A stretch of DNA of 64,000 bases from Rotaria macrura (GCA_900239685.1 OENT01000916.1:1-64000); one strand, 5' to 3'; numbered from the stretch's first letter, positions 50,001 through 63,500 are shown. Translations and numbers: made by a program. The notes: generated by a model from the sequence alone, not told the origin.

Positions 50001-50638
50001 AGGTCTATTTAAAATGGTATTACGTTATATCGATGATTGTTCTACGATCAGCAATCTATTGCCAGTATATGGATTCCTTTAGTTCATCAAGATTAATGCT
50101 ATTAGATGAGAAGTCAAAAGTTTATGTTCTGCAATTCTGATCTGCATATCATTCGATAAACGAATAGTTTTTTTCTTTCATTGTCCGTTGATATCCATGA
50201 ATTTTAAGAAAATATGTTATTTCATACAAATAGCTCGTAAATTGTAGAGTGACGTAATAAGAATGCCTTCATTTGCACCATTTTGACCTTCTGATCGATC
50301 TTTCTTTTTATTTTTTAGAATACAAGAATGCAAATGTTTCGGATGGTATCGATGTGGCTATTTTCCTTCTTCAAAGCTGCACTCACACATTAAAAAAAGC
50401 AAAAATCATGGATAGTTAAAACCGCATAGCAAAACTTTTTCAACTAATAGAAGCAAGAAAACAAATTGGTAGGATATCGGAAATTCGGATAATTGAAGAA
50501 TGAAAAAAATAAACACAAAATGTAACACCATCCGTTGTCATTGTGAAAGCAATCTGTCTCGATCAAAGTACCTTTGTCCGTCAAGTTTCGATAGAGGCCT
50601 ATACCTGACATAATTAGTCATTCATGTGTCTCATGTCT
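47025..50638. other. Intergenic; no gene recognised
   Basis: AT-rich. It should include the cadherin promoter near 47025-47200 (with a TATATATA run at 47040-47053) and the 3' flank of the kelch gene. Short frames near 47624-48192 on both strands have no recognisable features. Confidence 0.45.
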
Positions 50639-52660
50639 TTAAAATAATTCAGAACTCCTCCGAATTGTATAACTGTATCCAAAAGTAACTAGTACGTTTC
50701 CATTAGTCAATATCAATGCTTTGTGCCAACTTCTTAAATTGTTCATATTAGCAGTAATTATCCAGGTACCTGCTGCAGGATCATACAATTCAGCACTATT
50801 TAAAGAAAACCCATTCACATCATATCCACCAGAAACTAATACTTTACCATTTGTTAATACGGATGCTGTATGGTAAGATCGCCCATAAGTCATACAACCA
50901 CTTCTTGTCCAAGTACCTGTTGATGGATCATACAACTCACTACTATTTTCAAAACCACTACTCCAACCACCAGTCACTAATACCTTTCCATTTGGCAGAA
51001 CAGATGATGTGTGTCCAGATCGCCCATAATTCATTCTGCCAGTCATTGCCCAAGTTCCTGATGATGAATCATACACCTCAGCACTATTTTGAAAACCACT
51101 ACCCCAACCACCAGTCACTAATACTTTTCCATTCGTTAATAAGGATGCTGCATGCTCATATCGTCCATAATTCAATCTGACAGTGGTGGTCCACGTTCCT
51201 GTTGATGGATCATACAACTCAGTACTATTTACAATACCGCTATTGCCCCAACCACCGGCTACTAATACTTTTCCATTTGTCAATAAGGATGCTGTATGGT
51301 AATATCGCTCATACGTCATACTACCAGTTGTATTCCAAGTCCCTGTTGATGGATCATACAACTCAGTACTATTCAAATACCCATTGCCAACACCACCAGT
51401 TACTAATACTTTTCCACTTGTCAATACTGATGCCGTATGCTGACATCGTCCATAAGTCATACTACCACTCATTGTCCAAGTTCCTGCTGTTGTATCATAC
51501 AACTCAGCAATGCTTTCAGGACCAGTACGCCAACCACCAGTAACTAATACTTTTCCATTTTTTAATAAGGATGCTGTATGCTCATACCGTCCATAATTCA
51601 TAGTACTTGTCAGTTTCCATGTTGCTGTTGATGGATCATACAACTCAGCACTATTCGGAGTTTCATAAAAGTATCCACCAGTAGCTAAAACTTTTTCAAG
51701 CGTTATTGCAGATACTGTATGCCAAGATCTTCCATCATTCATATTATTTATCAGCATCCACGTTCCTGCTGATGGGTAGTACAACTCAGCACTAGTTATA
51801 GAAAAACCATCGACATCATCTCCCCCAGAAACAAGCACTTTCCCATCTGTTAATACGGATGCTATATGCGCAGATCGTCCACAATTCATACTACCAGTCA
51901 CTGTCCAAACTCCTGTTGATGAATCATACAACTCAGCACTTTTTGCAGAGCCACTGCCCCAACCACCAGTTACTAAGACTTTTCCGTCTGTTAATACAGA
52001 TGCTATGTGCGAAAACCGCCCATAATTCATTCTGCCAGTCATTGCCCAAGTTCCTGTTGATGAATCATACAACTCAGCACTAGTTGCGGAGTCACTACTC
52101 CAACCACCAGTTACTAATACTTTTCCATTTGTTAATATTGATACTGTATGAGAATATCGGGCATAATTCAAACTACCAGTCATTGTCCAAGTTCCTGTTG
52201 ATGGATCATACAACTCAGTACTATTTAAAGAAAACCCATTCACATCACACCCACCAGTAACTAATACTTTTCCATTTGTTAGTACAGATGCTGTGTGCTT
52301 CCACCGCCCGTAATTCATACTACCAGTCATTGCCCAAGTTCCTGTTGCTGGATCATACAACTCACTACGATTTTCCATACCATCACTCCAACCACCAGCC
52401 ACTAATACTTTTCCGTTTTTCAATACCGATCCTGTATGATCAGATCGCCCATAATTCATTCTGCTAGTCATTGTCCAAATTCCGGTTGATGCATCATACA
52501 ACTCACTACTGTTCATATAACCATTATTCCAACCACCAGTAGCTAGTACTTTTCCATTTGTTAATATTGATACTGTATGAGAATATCGGGCATAATTCAT
52601 ACTACCGGTGGTTATCCATTCTAGAAGGTTCAATTTTAGAGATTCAGTAGGAAAATTGCA
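50639..52660 (-). CDS. Kelch-repeat protein with 14 near-identical repeats
   Basis: The frame holds 14 tandem repeats of about 47 residues with the pattern MNYGR..HTASVLTNGKVLV.TGGW....NS.ELYDPSTGTW. Each contains the GG pair and the spaced Tyr and Trp typical of kelch motifs. Fourteen blades suggest two seven-bladed beta-propellers or one large array. Kelch propellers bind other proteins or sugars, but the ligand here is unknown. There is no signal peptide in the visible part, no BTB or BACK domain, and the last repeat is shorter. The first in-frame ATG is at 52600, inside repeat 1, and the frame stays open upstream to an acceptor-like TATTAG at 52666-52661, so the real start is probably in an upstream exon that I could not find. 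A foldback MITE begins at 52728, where that exon would be expected. The uniform repeats resemble kelch proteins seen in bacteria and bdelloid rotifers. Confidence 0.85.
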   Translation of the reverse strand, partial: CNFPTESLKLNLLEWITTGSMNYARYSHTVSILTNGKVLATGGWNNGYMNSSELYDASTGIWTMTSRMNYGRSDHTGSVLKNGKVLVAGGWSDGMENRSELYDPATGTWAMTGSMNYGRWKHTASVLTNGKVLVTGGCDVNGFSLNSTELYDPSTGTWTMTGSLNYARYSHTVSILTNGKVLVTGGWSSDSATSAELYDSSTGTWAMTGRMNYGRFSHIASVLTDGKVLVTGGWGSGSAKSAELYDSSTGVWTVTGSMNCGRSAHIASVLTDGKVLVSGGDDVDGFSITSAELYYPSAGTWMLINNMNDGRSWHTVSAITLEKVLATGGYFYETPNSAELYDPSTATWKLTSTMNYGRYEHTASLLKNGKVLVTGGWRTGPESIAELYDTTAGTWTMSGSMTYGRCQHTASVLTSGKVLVTGGVGNGYLNSTELYDPSTGTWNTTGSMTYERYYHTASLLTNGKVLVAGGWGNSGIVNSTELYDPSTGTWTTTVRLNYGRYEHAASLLTNGKVLVTGGWGSGFQNSAEVYDSSSGTWAMTGRMNYGRSGHTSSVLPNGKVLVTGGWSSGFENSSELYDPSTGTWTRSGCMTYGRSYHTASVLTNGKVLVSGGYDVNGFSLNSAELYDPAAGTWIITANMNNLRSWHKALILTNGNVLVTFGYSYTIRRSSELF

Positions 52661-52727
52661 CTAATACAGAGCACACAATAGTCTCTCTTTTCTCAAGGAA
52701 GCACATGACTATTTTCAAGAGAAAATA

Positions 52728-53026
52728 CCCAGGTCAATCAAAACGGCCACCGTTACAGTATCGTAAACGGTCGTTTTTACATCCTAAACCACGGTCAAAC
52801 GACCGTTTTATGCCGTATTATGGCGCTTTAACAAGGTCAGTATTACGGACGTACACGGACACCGTATATACGCCGTAAAACCCTCATAAAAACAGCGTAA
52901 TACTATCGTATTCTATAGAACATACGGCAGTATTACTGACCTTGTTAAAACGGGATAATACGACGCCGTAATCGGCCGTGTTCTCATCGTATAAGACCGT
53001 TTACGGATCGTTCTCTTCGACCTGGG
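52728..53026 (+). mobile_element. 299-bp foldback MITE, copy B
   Basis: Same element as at 9450-9748 and 53911-54210, beginning CCCAGGTCAATCAAAACGG and ending GACCTGGG, flanked by TA on both sides. The internal inverted repeat around AACAAGGTCAGTATTACGG is intact. It lies 67 bp upstream of the open kelch frame. Confidence 0.85.
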
Positions 53027-53910
53027 TAGCTCGTCACTCACAATGGCAAGAGGACAAACGGATATAAATTCCTTGAATCATTTGAAGTCATCAAAATTAT
53101 GAAATCAGTTTGTTCCCCCTTGGTTCGTGGAAAGTTTAAAAGAGTCACTAAAGTAAGAGAATGTGCGCAATTCACGCCAGGAAATGTTTTTCAGTGGCGT
53201 GTGACAACCTTGCATTGTTGTTGGGAATTTTCTAGTGTCGATAGTCAAATACAGTTGTACTAAAATTCAATCGGTTATTCAATATACCAATGGAAATACT
53301 GTATATAGTTGTTGAATATAAATTTTTATCGACAGAAATGAATTTCATTCCTATTTAGTGATCTTTATGGAATTAGGAATTTAGAAGACCTCACCAGTGA
53401 AGATATACCGATGGTTTCATTATGTTGATACACAATTTACTCTGCTTCTATCTCAACGCACATGAATTGTGGAACTTCGTTTTTGCAGAGCATAGTTGTT
53501 GAATACTCTGCAATTTGCTATTTTTTTAATTTAAAAGCAGAATTTTGCGTGTTTACAGAGTGGATATCATGTTAGTAAGAAGTACATGTGCTTTCGAGTG
53601 CTTTTTTTTACGTTGTTTCAAGATTTATTCTACTACATAAACGTTGAGGCTAAAGATTAACATTCTCTTATATCTCGAGTAGAAATTAAATACTCTTTCA
53701 GAGTTATATTCAAGCACTCATATATTCTCTGATTTCGAGAAACTGAAATAATCCGACTGAGCTCATAGAGCGCAAAACGTACAATTTGCGACAGCATTCT
53801 GGTTTACTGCTGATAGCATATAGCTTATTGACAGATGCCATTCAGGCTCAAAGTAGAAAGATATAGTTGGTTTCTAAAAATACTTCGAAAAGGCGATCAT
53901 TTTGTTCATA
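53027..53910. other. Spacer between two MITE copies; no gene recognised
   Basis: About 880 bp of AT-rich sequence with no supportable exon. Confidence 0.45.
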
Positions 53911-54210
53911 CCCAGGTCAATCAAAACGGCCACCGCTACAGTATCGTAAACGGTCGTTTTTACATCGTATAGCACTGTTAAACGACCGTTTTAAGCCGTA
54001 TTATGGCTTTTTAACAAGGTCAGTATTACGGATGTACACGGACACCGTATATACGCGGTAAAACCCTCGTAAAGACAGCGTAATACTATCGTATTCTATA
54101 GAACATACGGCCGTATTACTGACCTTGTTAAAAAGGAATAATACGACGCCGTAATTGGGCCGTGTTTTCATCCTATACGACCGTTTACGGATCGTTCTGT
54201 TTGACCTGGG
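53911..54210 (+). mobile_element. 300-bp foldback MITE, copy C
   Basis: Begins CCCAGGTCAATCAAAACGG and ends TTGACCTGGG, flanked by TA on both sides, in the same orientation as copies A and B. Frames at 53867-54061 and 54001-54219 are products of the repeat, not genes. Confidence 0.85.
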
Positions 54211-57200
54211 TAGCTGCAATTCTTAATAGGCTGTTTGGAAGACCGTTAACAAGATAGAAAATGCGTCATGAAAGTAACAAACAGATATTTCGGGATATCC
54301 CACCAAAACAATTGAGTGAAGATTAGAGGAATTCATATGTATCTATATAGTTAGTCGAGGCTTTTCAGAGTTACCCAGAACTGATTTATGCTTTCAAAAG
54401 TGAATATTCATCGCTATGGAAGAAATTGATTATCCATACTAATATTCTCGATGTAGATGTATCTCACACAATGAATGTAGGCTACTTGTTAAAACATTCT
54501 ATTCTATTTTTTTTAATTATCATGAATAGAGTAGCTTGGGGGGAATTAGACAATGTATCTTTTAACAGAAAATTCAACATTCTATGATTCAACTGTGGTG
54601 AAATACGCGTGAATCGGAAAGGATGGAATCAGTTTTGAACAATCAATATTTGAAATTCCTTCAATATCAGATCAGTCATCTGGAAAAATGAATTCATGGT
54701 CACAAAGACTTAGGTAAAAGAATCTTACACTTAAGCAATCAAAATCATAGAACCATTGAAAGGTTCTTCACTGATATTTCATTCTCCAAGAAATTAGTAG
54801 TGCGTCCAAACTAGTAACTGAACAATGGATGAAGTTCTTTCTCTAACTTTAATAATAGTTTACTTTAATAATTCAGTTTTCACGAGCCCATGTAATCATA
54901 TCAACTGAATATGATGATTCTAGGCATATGGGTGAGGTCGGTTTCGATGGAGCTGACCAGGAAAATGAACGAAAATAGATCAAATCTATAGAAACAATAT
55001 TTGACAGTGTTAATGTTTTGAATTTTTCGAATGATTTTTGCCTGTCTTCCGTTCTGAAGTACAATGAAGTAGCATTCAGCCATCCTAGAAATCGGAGAAT
55101 TTTCCACTTAATACCAGTACAACTCTGCTATATCTTCCTCATATTTTTTCCATTGATTCATTATAATAAATGAATACTACCGCTTTGCCTTGGCTATTAA
55201 CTTCCTAAAACTCAATTATCTTTATGTGTCAAAGTTCGAGTGTAACGTTCAATAAGTGGCAAATTTGGCTCAATCATTAACCCATACTAGCTGGCGTAGA
55301 CATGAAGTTTTTCCTGAAATTGTTATGAATCTAAATGACGAGGTAAATAAAGTTACTACTAATATAGTGGGGATGAATGTAATTAGGTTTGTGAAATAAT
55401 ATAGTAAACACTGATAGATATTTCGTATGAAGTTTCTATCTAAAAGATTTCTTTACTTCGAAGAACGTATCATTGATAATTGACATCGTTAGATGAATCA
55501 CTGTCAACAAAGGAATCTATATATATAATGTTCAGTGTCTGTGTCTCAGTCTGTTTCTCTGTGTTGGGTCAAAGGTTCAACGTGAAAGTTATTAGGCTAA
55601 GGATTCTAGAACTTCCTAGAGCTTCTCAGATTTATGCGGCACTAACTATAGGTTTCTAGATTATTCTGGAGTTTTCTAGATTTCTCTCAAACTTTCAACG
55701 AGGATCATGTGGATAGGTTAAAGGTCAATGTTAGAGGTTCAAAGTTAAAAGTGAAACCCGATGCTGCTATATGTTCCTAGAAAGTTCTAGAAATATGTAG
55801 ACTTTTGCAGAATGTTATAAAGTCATCTAGAATTTTCTGTAATCTCTGATAATGATCTGGCACTTACCTGAATTTTCTAGCACATTGTAGAACCTTCAGT
55901 GACCATGAGGTATGCATGATCGAGAATGTTTCCGAAGGCTCTCGGATAGGTTACAACGGTATAAGGCTATAAGGAGATAAGAGTACAAGGGTGTAAAGTT
56001 GCAGGGGTAAACGGCTATGAGGGTAGAAGGCTACAAGGTTATAATCTATCTATATACAATTTGAACCGTCAGATTGTCTATTATTGGATCAAGTTTAAAG
56101 CACAAATATGAAACTTTACAGGAAAACCAGTCGTGCAGTATGCATGGGATTTCGCTTGTAGTTCAATATTATCAAATTGTGACGGCAGTCATATATATGA
56201 AAAACAGAGAAGGTACGTTTAAAATATCACCACAAAATTACATGCATTTGACTAATCTTGCTTCTGAGATCTCGGGTATTTTCAAATGTTTTGACTCCGT
56301 TTAAAGGGCTTCTGCAAGTCCTCGTACAAACTTTACCGATTTGAAAGCTGATTTTACAATATATCAATTTCTAATAGAAAGAGTGGCCAAACCTACACAA
56401 GTGAAACATCTTAACTGTAATCAAAAGATAAATTACAGATACAGGTATATTAGGCTACTTGATAACTTCCAAGTTTCATAGAGTCTTTCTAATGAAAGGT
56501 GGTTCCTTCTGCGCTACAAGATCTGGCTATGCATTCTATATTAAAAAAATGACACAAATAGCAATACTTTTTATATTTTCATAGCGGTATTTTAAGTTCA
56601 GAAATATCTGATTTGTCTCAAAGTTTCCAGTATGACTTTGGCTACTTGAACTTTCTCAGTATTTTCGTGCTCATTTTACAATGATTTCACTAGTCCTTCA
56701 AAAGGTATAGGCATGTATTGGGATGATTACATTTGAATGGTATTTACAGATTTCTCGATCTTATCATGCCCTCAGACATTTTTGGGGATTTTAACGAATA
56801 TTTAGAAGTTATTTTTGCCTAAGTTCTGCCATAACCTTCTCTAATTATTTGGCATATTGTAATTAACAGAAGGTAAATTATCTACCTTTTCCCACTTGAT
56901 TATATCAGTAGAGACTAGTTTTACACCCAATAAATGCAACCATTGCTATCGAGAGGACTACTGGTGATATGATATAGAAGACTTTTTCCGAGTCTCAGAT
57001 TTGATATTTGATATCATCCTGTTATTTCAAAGAACTGTACCATTCTAGTCTCAAATTCGAATATCAATACGAGAGGGGTTTACGGTACAAACTCTTTTAG
57101 AACTCTTTTGATTGCTTTTAACTGATCAGAAAAATACTGAAATAAATGTCTCCTAATATAGGGTTTATGATATTGTAAATCCTTGGATTAAGGATATAAG

Positions 57201-60200
57201 AGAACTATATGGCAACTCCGAAATATTCATTTTCTCGAAACACAGAAGAAGTGCCGATCACATTGTTCAACGATTGTTTATTATCCATAAGGGCCGTAAG
57301 TATTAATCATTTAGAATAGAAGTGGATTATTGTATCTAGGTTTTGTTAGACGAAGCGAATTGTGTCCGTGGGCTTTTTAATCAATGTTTGCAGTGTCAGT
57401 TTCAGCCTCATAGGAACATGTACGGAATTCGTTTGAATTTTTCTGAACTGAGTCATGGAATCAATCTTAGAAATTTGAACCTAATGATAATACAATGAAT
57501 ATCAAGGAGAATCGAATATTCTTAATATTCTTTTCGTAGTGTACTTCCAACAGTATCGTCCATCATTGCGATTGACGTAATCTATTGAATCAACTACTTT
57601 TGATCAAGAAAATCGTTTCGCTATAAGCAGTAGGAGAAAACATCCAACATCATTTGGCGAAAACTTTCGTACATTGTATATAGACACTGTGGATTTCTTT
57701 CCTCGAGTATACTCTAACAATAGTAAAGTATATTAAGAACTTGGTTCAAAACATTAATTTCAGTTAACGACTTATTTATGAAAGATTATGTGATGCTATA
57801 GAGATTGATTGTCTCGCTCTGAATCATCTACAGTGCTGTTCAAATTCTTTCCTAAATGGCTCATAATCACTTGATGGATATTTAAAGCCATCATTGAGAC
57901 AACGATGTTACTTTTCAAGTAAGTAGCCCCGAAAGTAAAAAATGTGGCTAGATTATTCGTTACTATTATGTACGAGTTCAAGTTGTTGATTATAAGTGGG
58001 CTATTCTTTTTAACTTAAATTAATTAAGTTAAGTAACTAAAGGGTTTCTTTTAACACTTCATTTTTAATATCGATTAATAATGAAGAGCTTATAACTTAA
58101 CTTAATTTCAGGGTAAACTAAACGTTCCTTCCTACTGTTGATAGTGAATATTTCTTGATGAATTCCAATGTACAAGTTGTTGTTGCATAAAATCAGATAT
58201 GTCGTTTCATTCTCAAAATTGAGTGTCTTTCCATTTGACGTTCTCCCTAAATTGTTTGAACTTAATGCTCTCATATTTAAATCATCTACCGTGAAAAAGT
58301 GATTTCGATGTAATAGAATGATTTAGAACTGAGGCTGTTTTCAAGATAGCGTGCATAGGCAAACACCCATGATATAATACTGCATAATTCATAGGAGACG
58401 GCATGAACAGACTAGTCTATTTCTTTCTCATGTATCAACTGATCACTATGTATTCCTTCATTCCGACTTTTTCTATTAGGGAGTTTACTAAATAAACTTA
58501 CTCTAGTGATCTCTTTCTCTCAGCAGAGATCATCACACATGTGTTATTTAAATGGTCAAACTATCAAATTCTTTTATCGTATTATTAAACTAAAAACAGG
58601 ATAGGAGTAAAGTAGTAGAGACAATACATTTCTAAAGGGTGATAAACGTTACTCTTATCATACAATATTGTGCTAATAGCACTGGCACAACGACCAAGTA
58701 CTATGGTCAGTATATGAAAGTGTAGAATTTTGTCGGCATTCGACAATTTTCGGCTTGATACACAACTTAAAATGTTGGTTAGATATGGTATTCAAATTTA
58801 GCATAGAAATTTGTTATGCTGCTGCCTGCATCTCAGTGCAAAGTAATCGAATGAGTTTACAGTATAGTAAAGGAAAAACGACAAGATCATTTTTTAAACA
58901 TTCATTCTTATTATCGATACTGCATTCGCTCAGACCGTCTCGAATCAGTTGACTCTGAATAAAGGGAAAACGTTTAAAATGTACTGGATCTAACTGATCA
59001 GTTTCACACTCTTCCATGGCAGTGGTATTTGAAGACATCGTATTTCGGTGAAGCATCAGTAAATGAGAAATGCTGCTCTCGTAGATCGACATCTTGCTAT
59101 TAAGGCTTTCAATGACAGTATTCATGATATGCATGACCAACTTCTTATTAACTGATGGCTTCAATGGGATTCAAAACAGAAAAGAACTCCTTAGCTCAGA
59201 AGGCACCTCATGCACTGACAATGTCGGCTTCCCATAGGTGAAAAGCAGCTGTATCATTTTCTAGTCAGTACTTGATTTGTTCTTAGTATCGGCATGTGAA
59301 TTTTTTTGTCGGAAACTTCGTATCGGAAAATATTCTTATTGTCCCTCCTCATTTTATATGAAGATGGCATTGGAAGTCATCTACAAATTGTCAATATGTG
59401 TGTAGTGTAAAATCCATGCTGATTTTTGTTGTGTGAGGGTCTATTTTACATGAAGTCAGTTACTCTGTGCAGAGTATAATTGACAAGGATATATTTATTA
59501 ATGACAACAAGGAAGAAAATAATGGATCACGATAGTAAGTCGATCTGTAAGCTAGGAATAAAATGTTTCGTCATTGGAATATCGGAAATCATGACTTACT
59601 TTTCTTTGACCTATTCTATTAGTGATTCATAATCATTTTTCGCTCTAAATTAAATGCAGTATCATGTGGTTTATCTTGTACAAAAATAGTGTGCGATTTA
59701 TGAATGATTAATTCATTATGGATATACTTGGATTGATAGTATTGTGTCTCAGAACAACTGGTTGCACGTTGGTCAATTCAAAATTCGGCACCGATAATTA
59801 GTATATACTTCATTTTATACGATACTACAAAATGATACGAAAATACAAATCAGTCCTCTAACTTAAGATCCACGTGGAGACAAACGATTCAGTAAATGAA
59901 TATTCTGTGATAAACACTAGTAGATTGAGCATTATATTCAATGGTTTCGTGAACCACTTAAATACTATGACATCGGACACGAAAATATTATAACAGTTAT
60001 CTAACAGAAGTCCTTTTGTATTATTCGATCGGCTCTACTGAGTTAGCACGATATCAACAGTTTATATTCTTTCCTTTGTATACTACCGCTCGACTGATGA
60101 TCAATAACTCATAGATGTATGCTAAGTACTTTAGTATCAATAGTTATGGAAATCGGAACCAACATACTAAGGTAACTGGAAGTATTTTAATGATGCGTTC

Positions 60201-60326
60201 TGAGTACTTTTACAGTTGGGCATCAGCTGCAAGACTTGAGAATTTTGAATAGGACGAATTCATAGAAAAAAAACAGTCCCGCACAGATACTACTCCTTGA
60301 ACATCCTACAGATACAAGCCACTTAC
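54211..60326. other. Long region without a recognised gene
   Basis: AT-rich, with many short frames. The longest, minus strand 58814-59164 (116 codons), begins with TTG, has no recognised domain and is not called. The region may contain downstream exons of the Thr-rich minus-strand gene, but none could be tied by splice sites. A repeat-like stretch at 55516-56050 is listed separately. Confidence 0.4.
55516..56050. repeat. TTCTAGA-rich repeat stretch with Helitron-like start
   Basis: The stretch opens with TCTATATATATAATGTTCAG and a GTGTCTGTGTCTC run, similar to the 5' ends of Helitron elements in several animals. It then carries about a dozen TTCTAGA/CTAGAA variants (55607-55900) and a decayed series of roughly 10-bp units like GGCTATAAGG (55970-56045). 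No CTRR-plus-hairpin 3' end was confirmed, so the class is uncertain. Confidence 0.35.
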
Positions 60327-60539
60327 GTCTTGTTGTTGCTGTTGTTGAAACCATTGTTGTTGTTGTGGTTGTGGAAGGCATCGCTGTTTTTGTCGAACGC
60401 ATTGTTGTAGTTGTTAAACGCAGTGTTGCTGTTGTTGAACGCATTGTTGTAGTTGTTAAACGCAGTGTTGCTGTTGTTGAACGCATTGTTGTAGTTGTTA
60501 AACGCAGTGTTGCTGTTGTTGAACGCATTGTTGTACTAC
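60327..60539 (-). CDS. Thr-rich tandem-repeat exon of a mucin-like protein
   Basis: A 213-bp exon between an acceptor (TTTAAAG, AG at 60541-60540) and a donor (GTAAGT at 60326). It starts and ends in phase 1, so it is a symmetric 71-codon module. It encodes about three copies of a 14-residue unit (TLRLTTTTMRSTTA) from a 42-bp tandem repeat, followed by a Thr run. Dense Thr suggests O-glycosylation outside the cell. The opposite strand is also open (Val-rich) but lacks matching splice sites. Phase would allow joining to the upstream exon at 63809-64000, which ends in Thr/Ser-rich sequence in phase 1. No ATG or stop of its own is implied. Confidence 0.5.
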
Positions 60540-63500
60540 CTTTAAAGAACAATATCAAGTTCTATATAACAATACTATCGATGTTTTCGTTGAAATAAAT
60601 TTCTCTAGTTTGCATATTAGCATTCTTTAAAATGATCAGTGTTCAGATCTCCAAAAAAGGGAATATCTGAAATTTCTTAACGTTGTTGGACTAATGCTCT
60701 GCGTTTTTTGATACGTCTTAAAACTATATTATTTCAGAGATGTCCGAAATGGCAGAAAATTTTAAACTACCTGAAATTTTCAATATGTCTAAAACGTTTT
60801 GACTTTCACCACTATAAGGTTTTCGTGTTTATATAAACTTCGGTAATTCGCTTTTCCGGAAATCTGAACATAATCAACACACATCGAGGCTTGTAACGAT
60901 CAAGTGGAAAGTGCTTGAAGTTTAGCTTTTTTCATTCACTTCCGGAGAAAAATACTAAATTCTAAATTTTAATTATATTAAATTTTCGAGGATACTTGAA
61001 GGTTAAAACTAAAAAAATTGTTTTAATTCACCAAAATTAGTTTGTTAATTTAACTTTGTTTTGCAGTTCTTGTTTTTACTTAAATTATGCTGAGTAAATA
61101 TATCAGTACTTCCGAATTTAGAAAAGAAAGTGCGAGTCATTTACACATCTTGAATGCACATATATATTTCTTGATTTGCTGTGTATCTATGGCAACCAAT
61201 AACTACTATGGAAAGACAAATCAGTACATATCAATTTTTTAGCCAAAATTTCAGCATTTTTTATGAGACCCACTTATTAAAAAATGTCCAAAGAATGCAA
61301 CTACACAAGTTCTACATAAATATAAGTCAAACATCTGAGAATGAAGTTACATAAGATGCATAAATAGTAGAACATAAAATAGTACTTCAAGTCAATGTTG
61401 GCAAAATTCAAACCTTATAAAAATTCAAAAAGACAATGTCCATTTAAGTTAAACGTTTCTCACTCAAAATTAAATAGCTACTCGAAATATGTATCCAAAT
61501 TCATAGCAATAAAACTAGCATTTAGCCAAGATATGAAAGAATTCTTGATTTCATTTTTGTTAAAGACTGTCTAAGGTCATTTTAAGCAGCTTTACTTCAA
61601 AATTTCATACTAGAGAAAGGCATTTACTGAGGGATGCACTTTAAAAGTAAGTATTTTAATCTTTCTGTGAGTGGAAAATAGCTTTCTAGGGGCTTTCATC
61701 GGAATGTAACAAGGATCGCCACTTGTAAGAAAGCTTGAGCGTGCTGGATTAGATAGTTCATTTTGAAAGAGATCAATTGTGAAGGAATTCAAATGTCTTT
61801 CATACGTGGTGGCCAAATGGTAACTATACAGGAAATTCTTGAAAACTTAACGGGCTGCAATTGTATCTACGAATAAAGACCATAGAAGGGTCTTCTAATC
61901 TTGAGAAATTTAGTTTTCTCCACTTGCTTAAATGAAATTTTAGACGTTTCGTCTTAGCTAAAGGAGCTTTCTGTATATCACGTCATATAATTACTGTTCA
62001 GTTAAAGAATGTTATCATCAACTGACACTCTATAATATTTCGACTCCATTGGTATAAATGGTTCTATCGATACTGTTACGTACATATTAAGACAGAACAT
62101 CCCATGAGACCATCAATTAATTGCCGCTTAAGTCAAAGTCTACTTTTCTTATTTATAATGTGCATCTGAATCGGCGATATCTGATATTGACAAGCCCAAG
62201 ACTTTACTCTTTATGTTTCAGTTGATGAAAAGTTAGGTGGAACGAAGATTTGAGTTCTAGTCGTTTTTCATCGACAAAACGCTTTCAGCAGTTTAACTCG
62301 TCTATATATATAGGCACCGAACTTATCAGAATCAGTGTCCAATATCTACCACGAGATAGAACTTCGACAGATGAATAAGATTAACTATTTTCATGCTTCA
62401 TTTCATTCCCTTGCTGAAAGCCCATTCGGTGGAGACTGTTCAAAATTATTCATAAAAAATGGTCGAAATTGACAGTATATTTGAAGTCAAGCAGTCAAAT
62501 TAAGTTTCATCCAGTTGACTATCGCATATGCTTATTAATTATTCTTCTCTATCACATCGCAGAAAAGTATTGGTGGTGGTAGAGTAGACTTAGGACTTCT
62601 TTTAGCTTAAAAGTACATTTACATTCACATTGAAACTGAAAATTTTCCTGTTCCTATTCTGCATTTAAATTCTCCCATTTCAGCTCAAACTCATAACAAC
62701 ATTTTGCTGTTATCTAAGTCGATAAGTATGAAAATTAATTGAATCTAGTACGTTAAAAGCAAACTGCATTGTTACATGAACAACTGCTTGTCACGGTATG
62801 CATTTGATACAGATAATCGAAAAATTTTCAGAACATGTTTTACAGTTTTCGTTCAGAGCATGGGATGATGTGATGTGATGTGATGAATACTAAATAGGTA
62901 GGGCAGTGACGACCGAGCTGGCTTTCAGCTGTCATCTCTATCTATGCTATAATTGTATGGAAATGGGGAAACATAAATAAATACTATAGCAGGAGCTAAA
63001 ATTCCGAGATATGAAATAGGTGTACTTTCGATAGAAGATCGAAGAGTGCTCCCCTAACTGAAGAATCCTGATTTTGGTTTTGAGATAAATTAGAAAAGAA
63101 ATTAGCTTGACACAACAATTTTCTTAAAAGGAGTTGTCCTTCATTGTTTTGAATATTAAAAAATAGAATTGGACGTCAAGTTTATTATTTACAAAAGAAT
63201 TTTGTTTCGTTGGATTTACTTTGCAAGTAACGTTCTTCATTTTTCTTTTTGAATATTCTGTGGACTAAGGTGCAATCGTTGATAAGTTCAAAATTCTTTG
63301 ACATGCACGAACAAATTTACATGCTCACAGGAATTGCAAGTTCTCGGACCACAGTGTATAGGATAAATTACTAATTTCTAGTTAAATCAATAATTTGTTT
63401 TCAACTTTGCATGTAAAAAGAGTATGCTTTATACATAATATTTGTGACTAAAAATCGAACATCAGTATATGTGCAGTAGAGATTTTGAAGTTACTATTAC

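Noticed and set aside
50851..52467. Plus-strand frames opposite the kelch gene
   Set aside because: Periodic antisense shadows of the kelch repeats.
58814..59164. 116-codon minus-strand frame
   Set aside because: Starts with TTG and shows no known motif; could be a degraded exon but there is no splice evidence.
60365..60598. Val-rich plus-strand frame
   Set aside because: Antisense of the Thr-repeat exon, without splice sites of its own.
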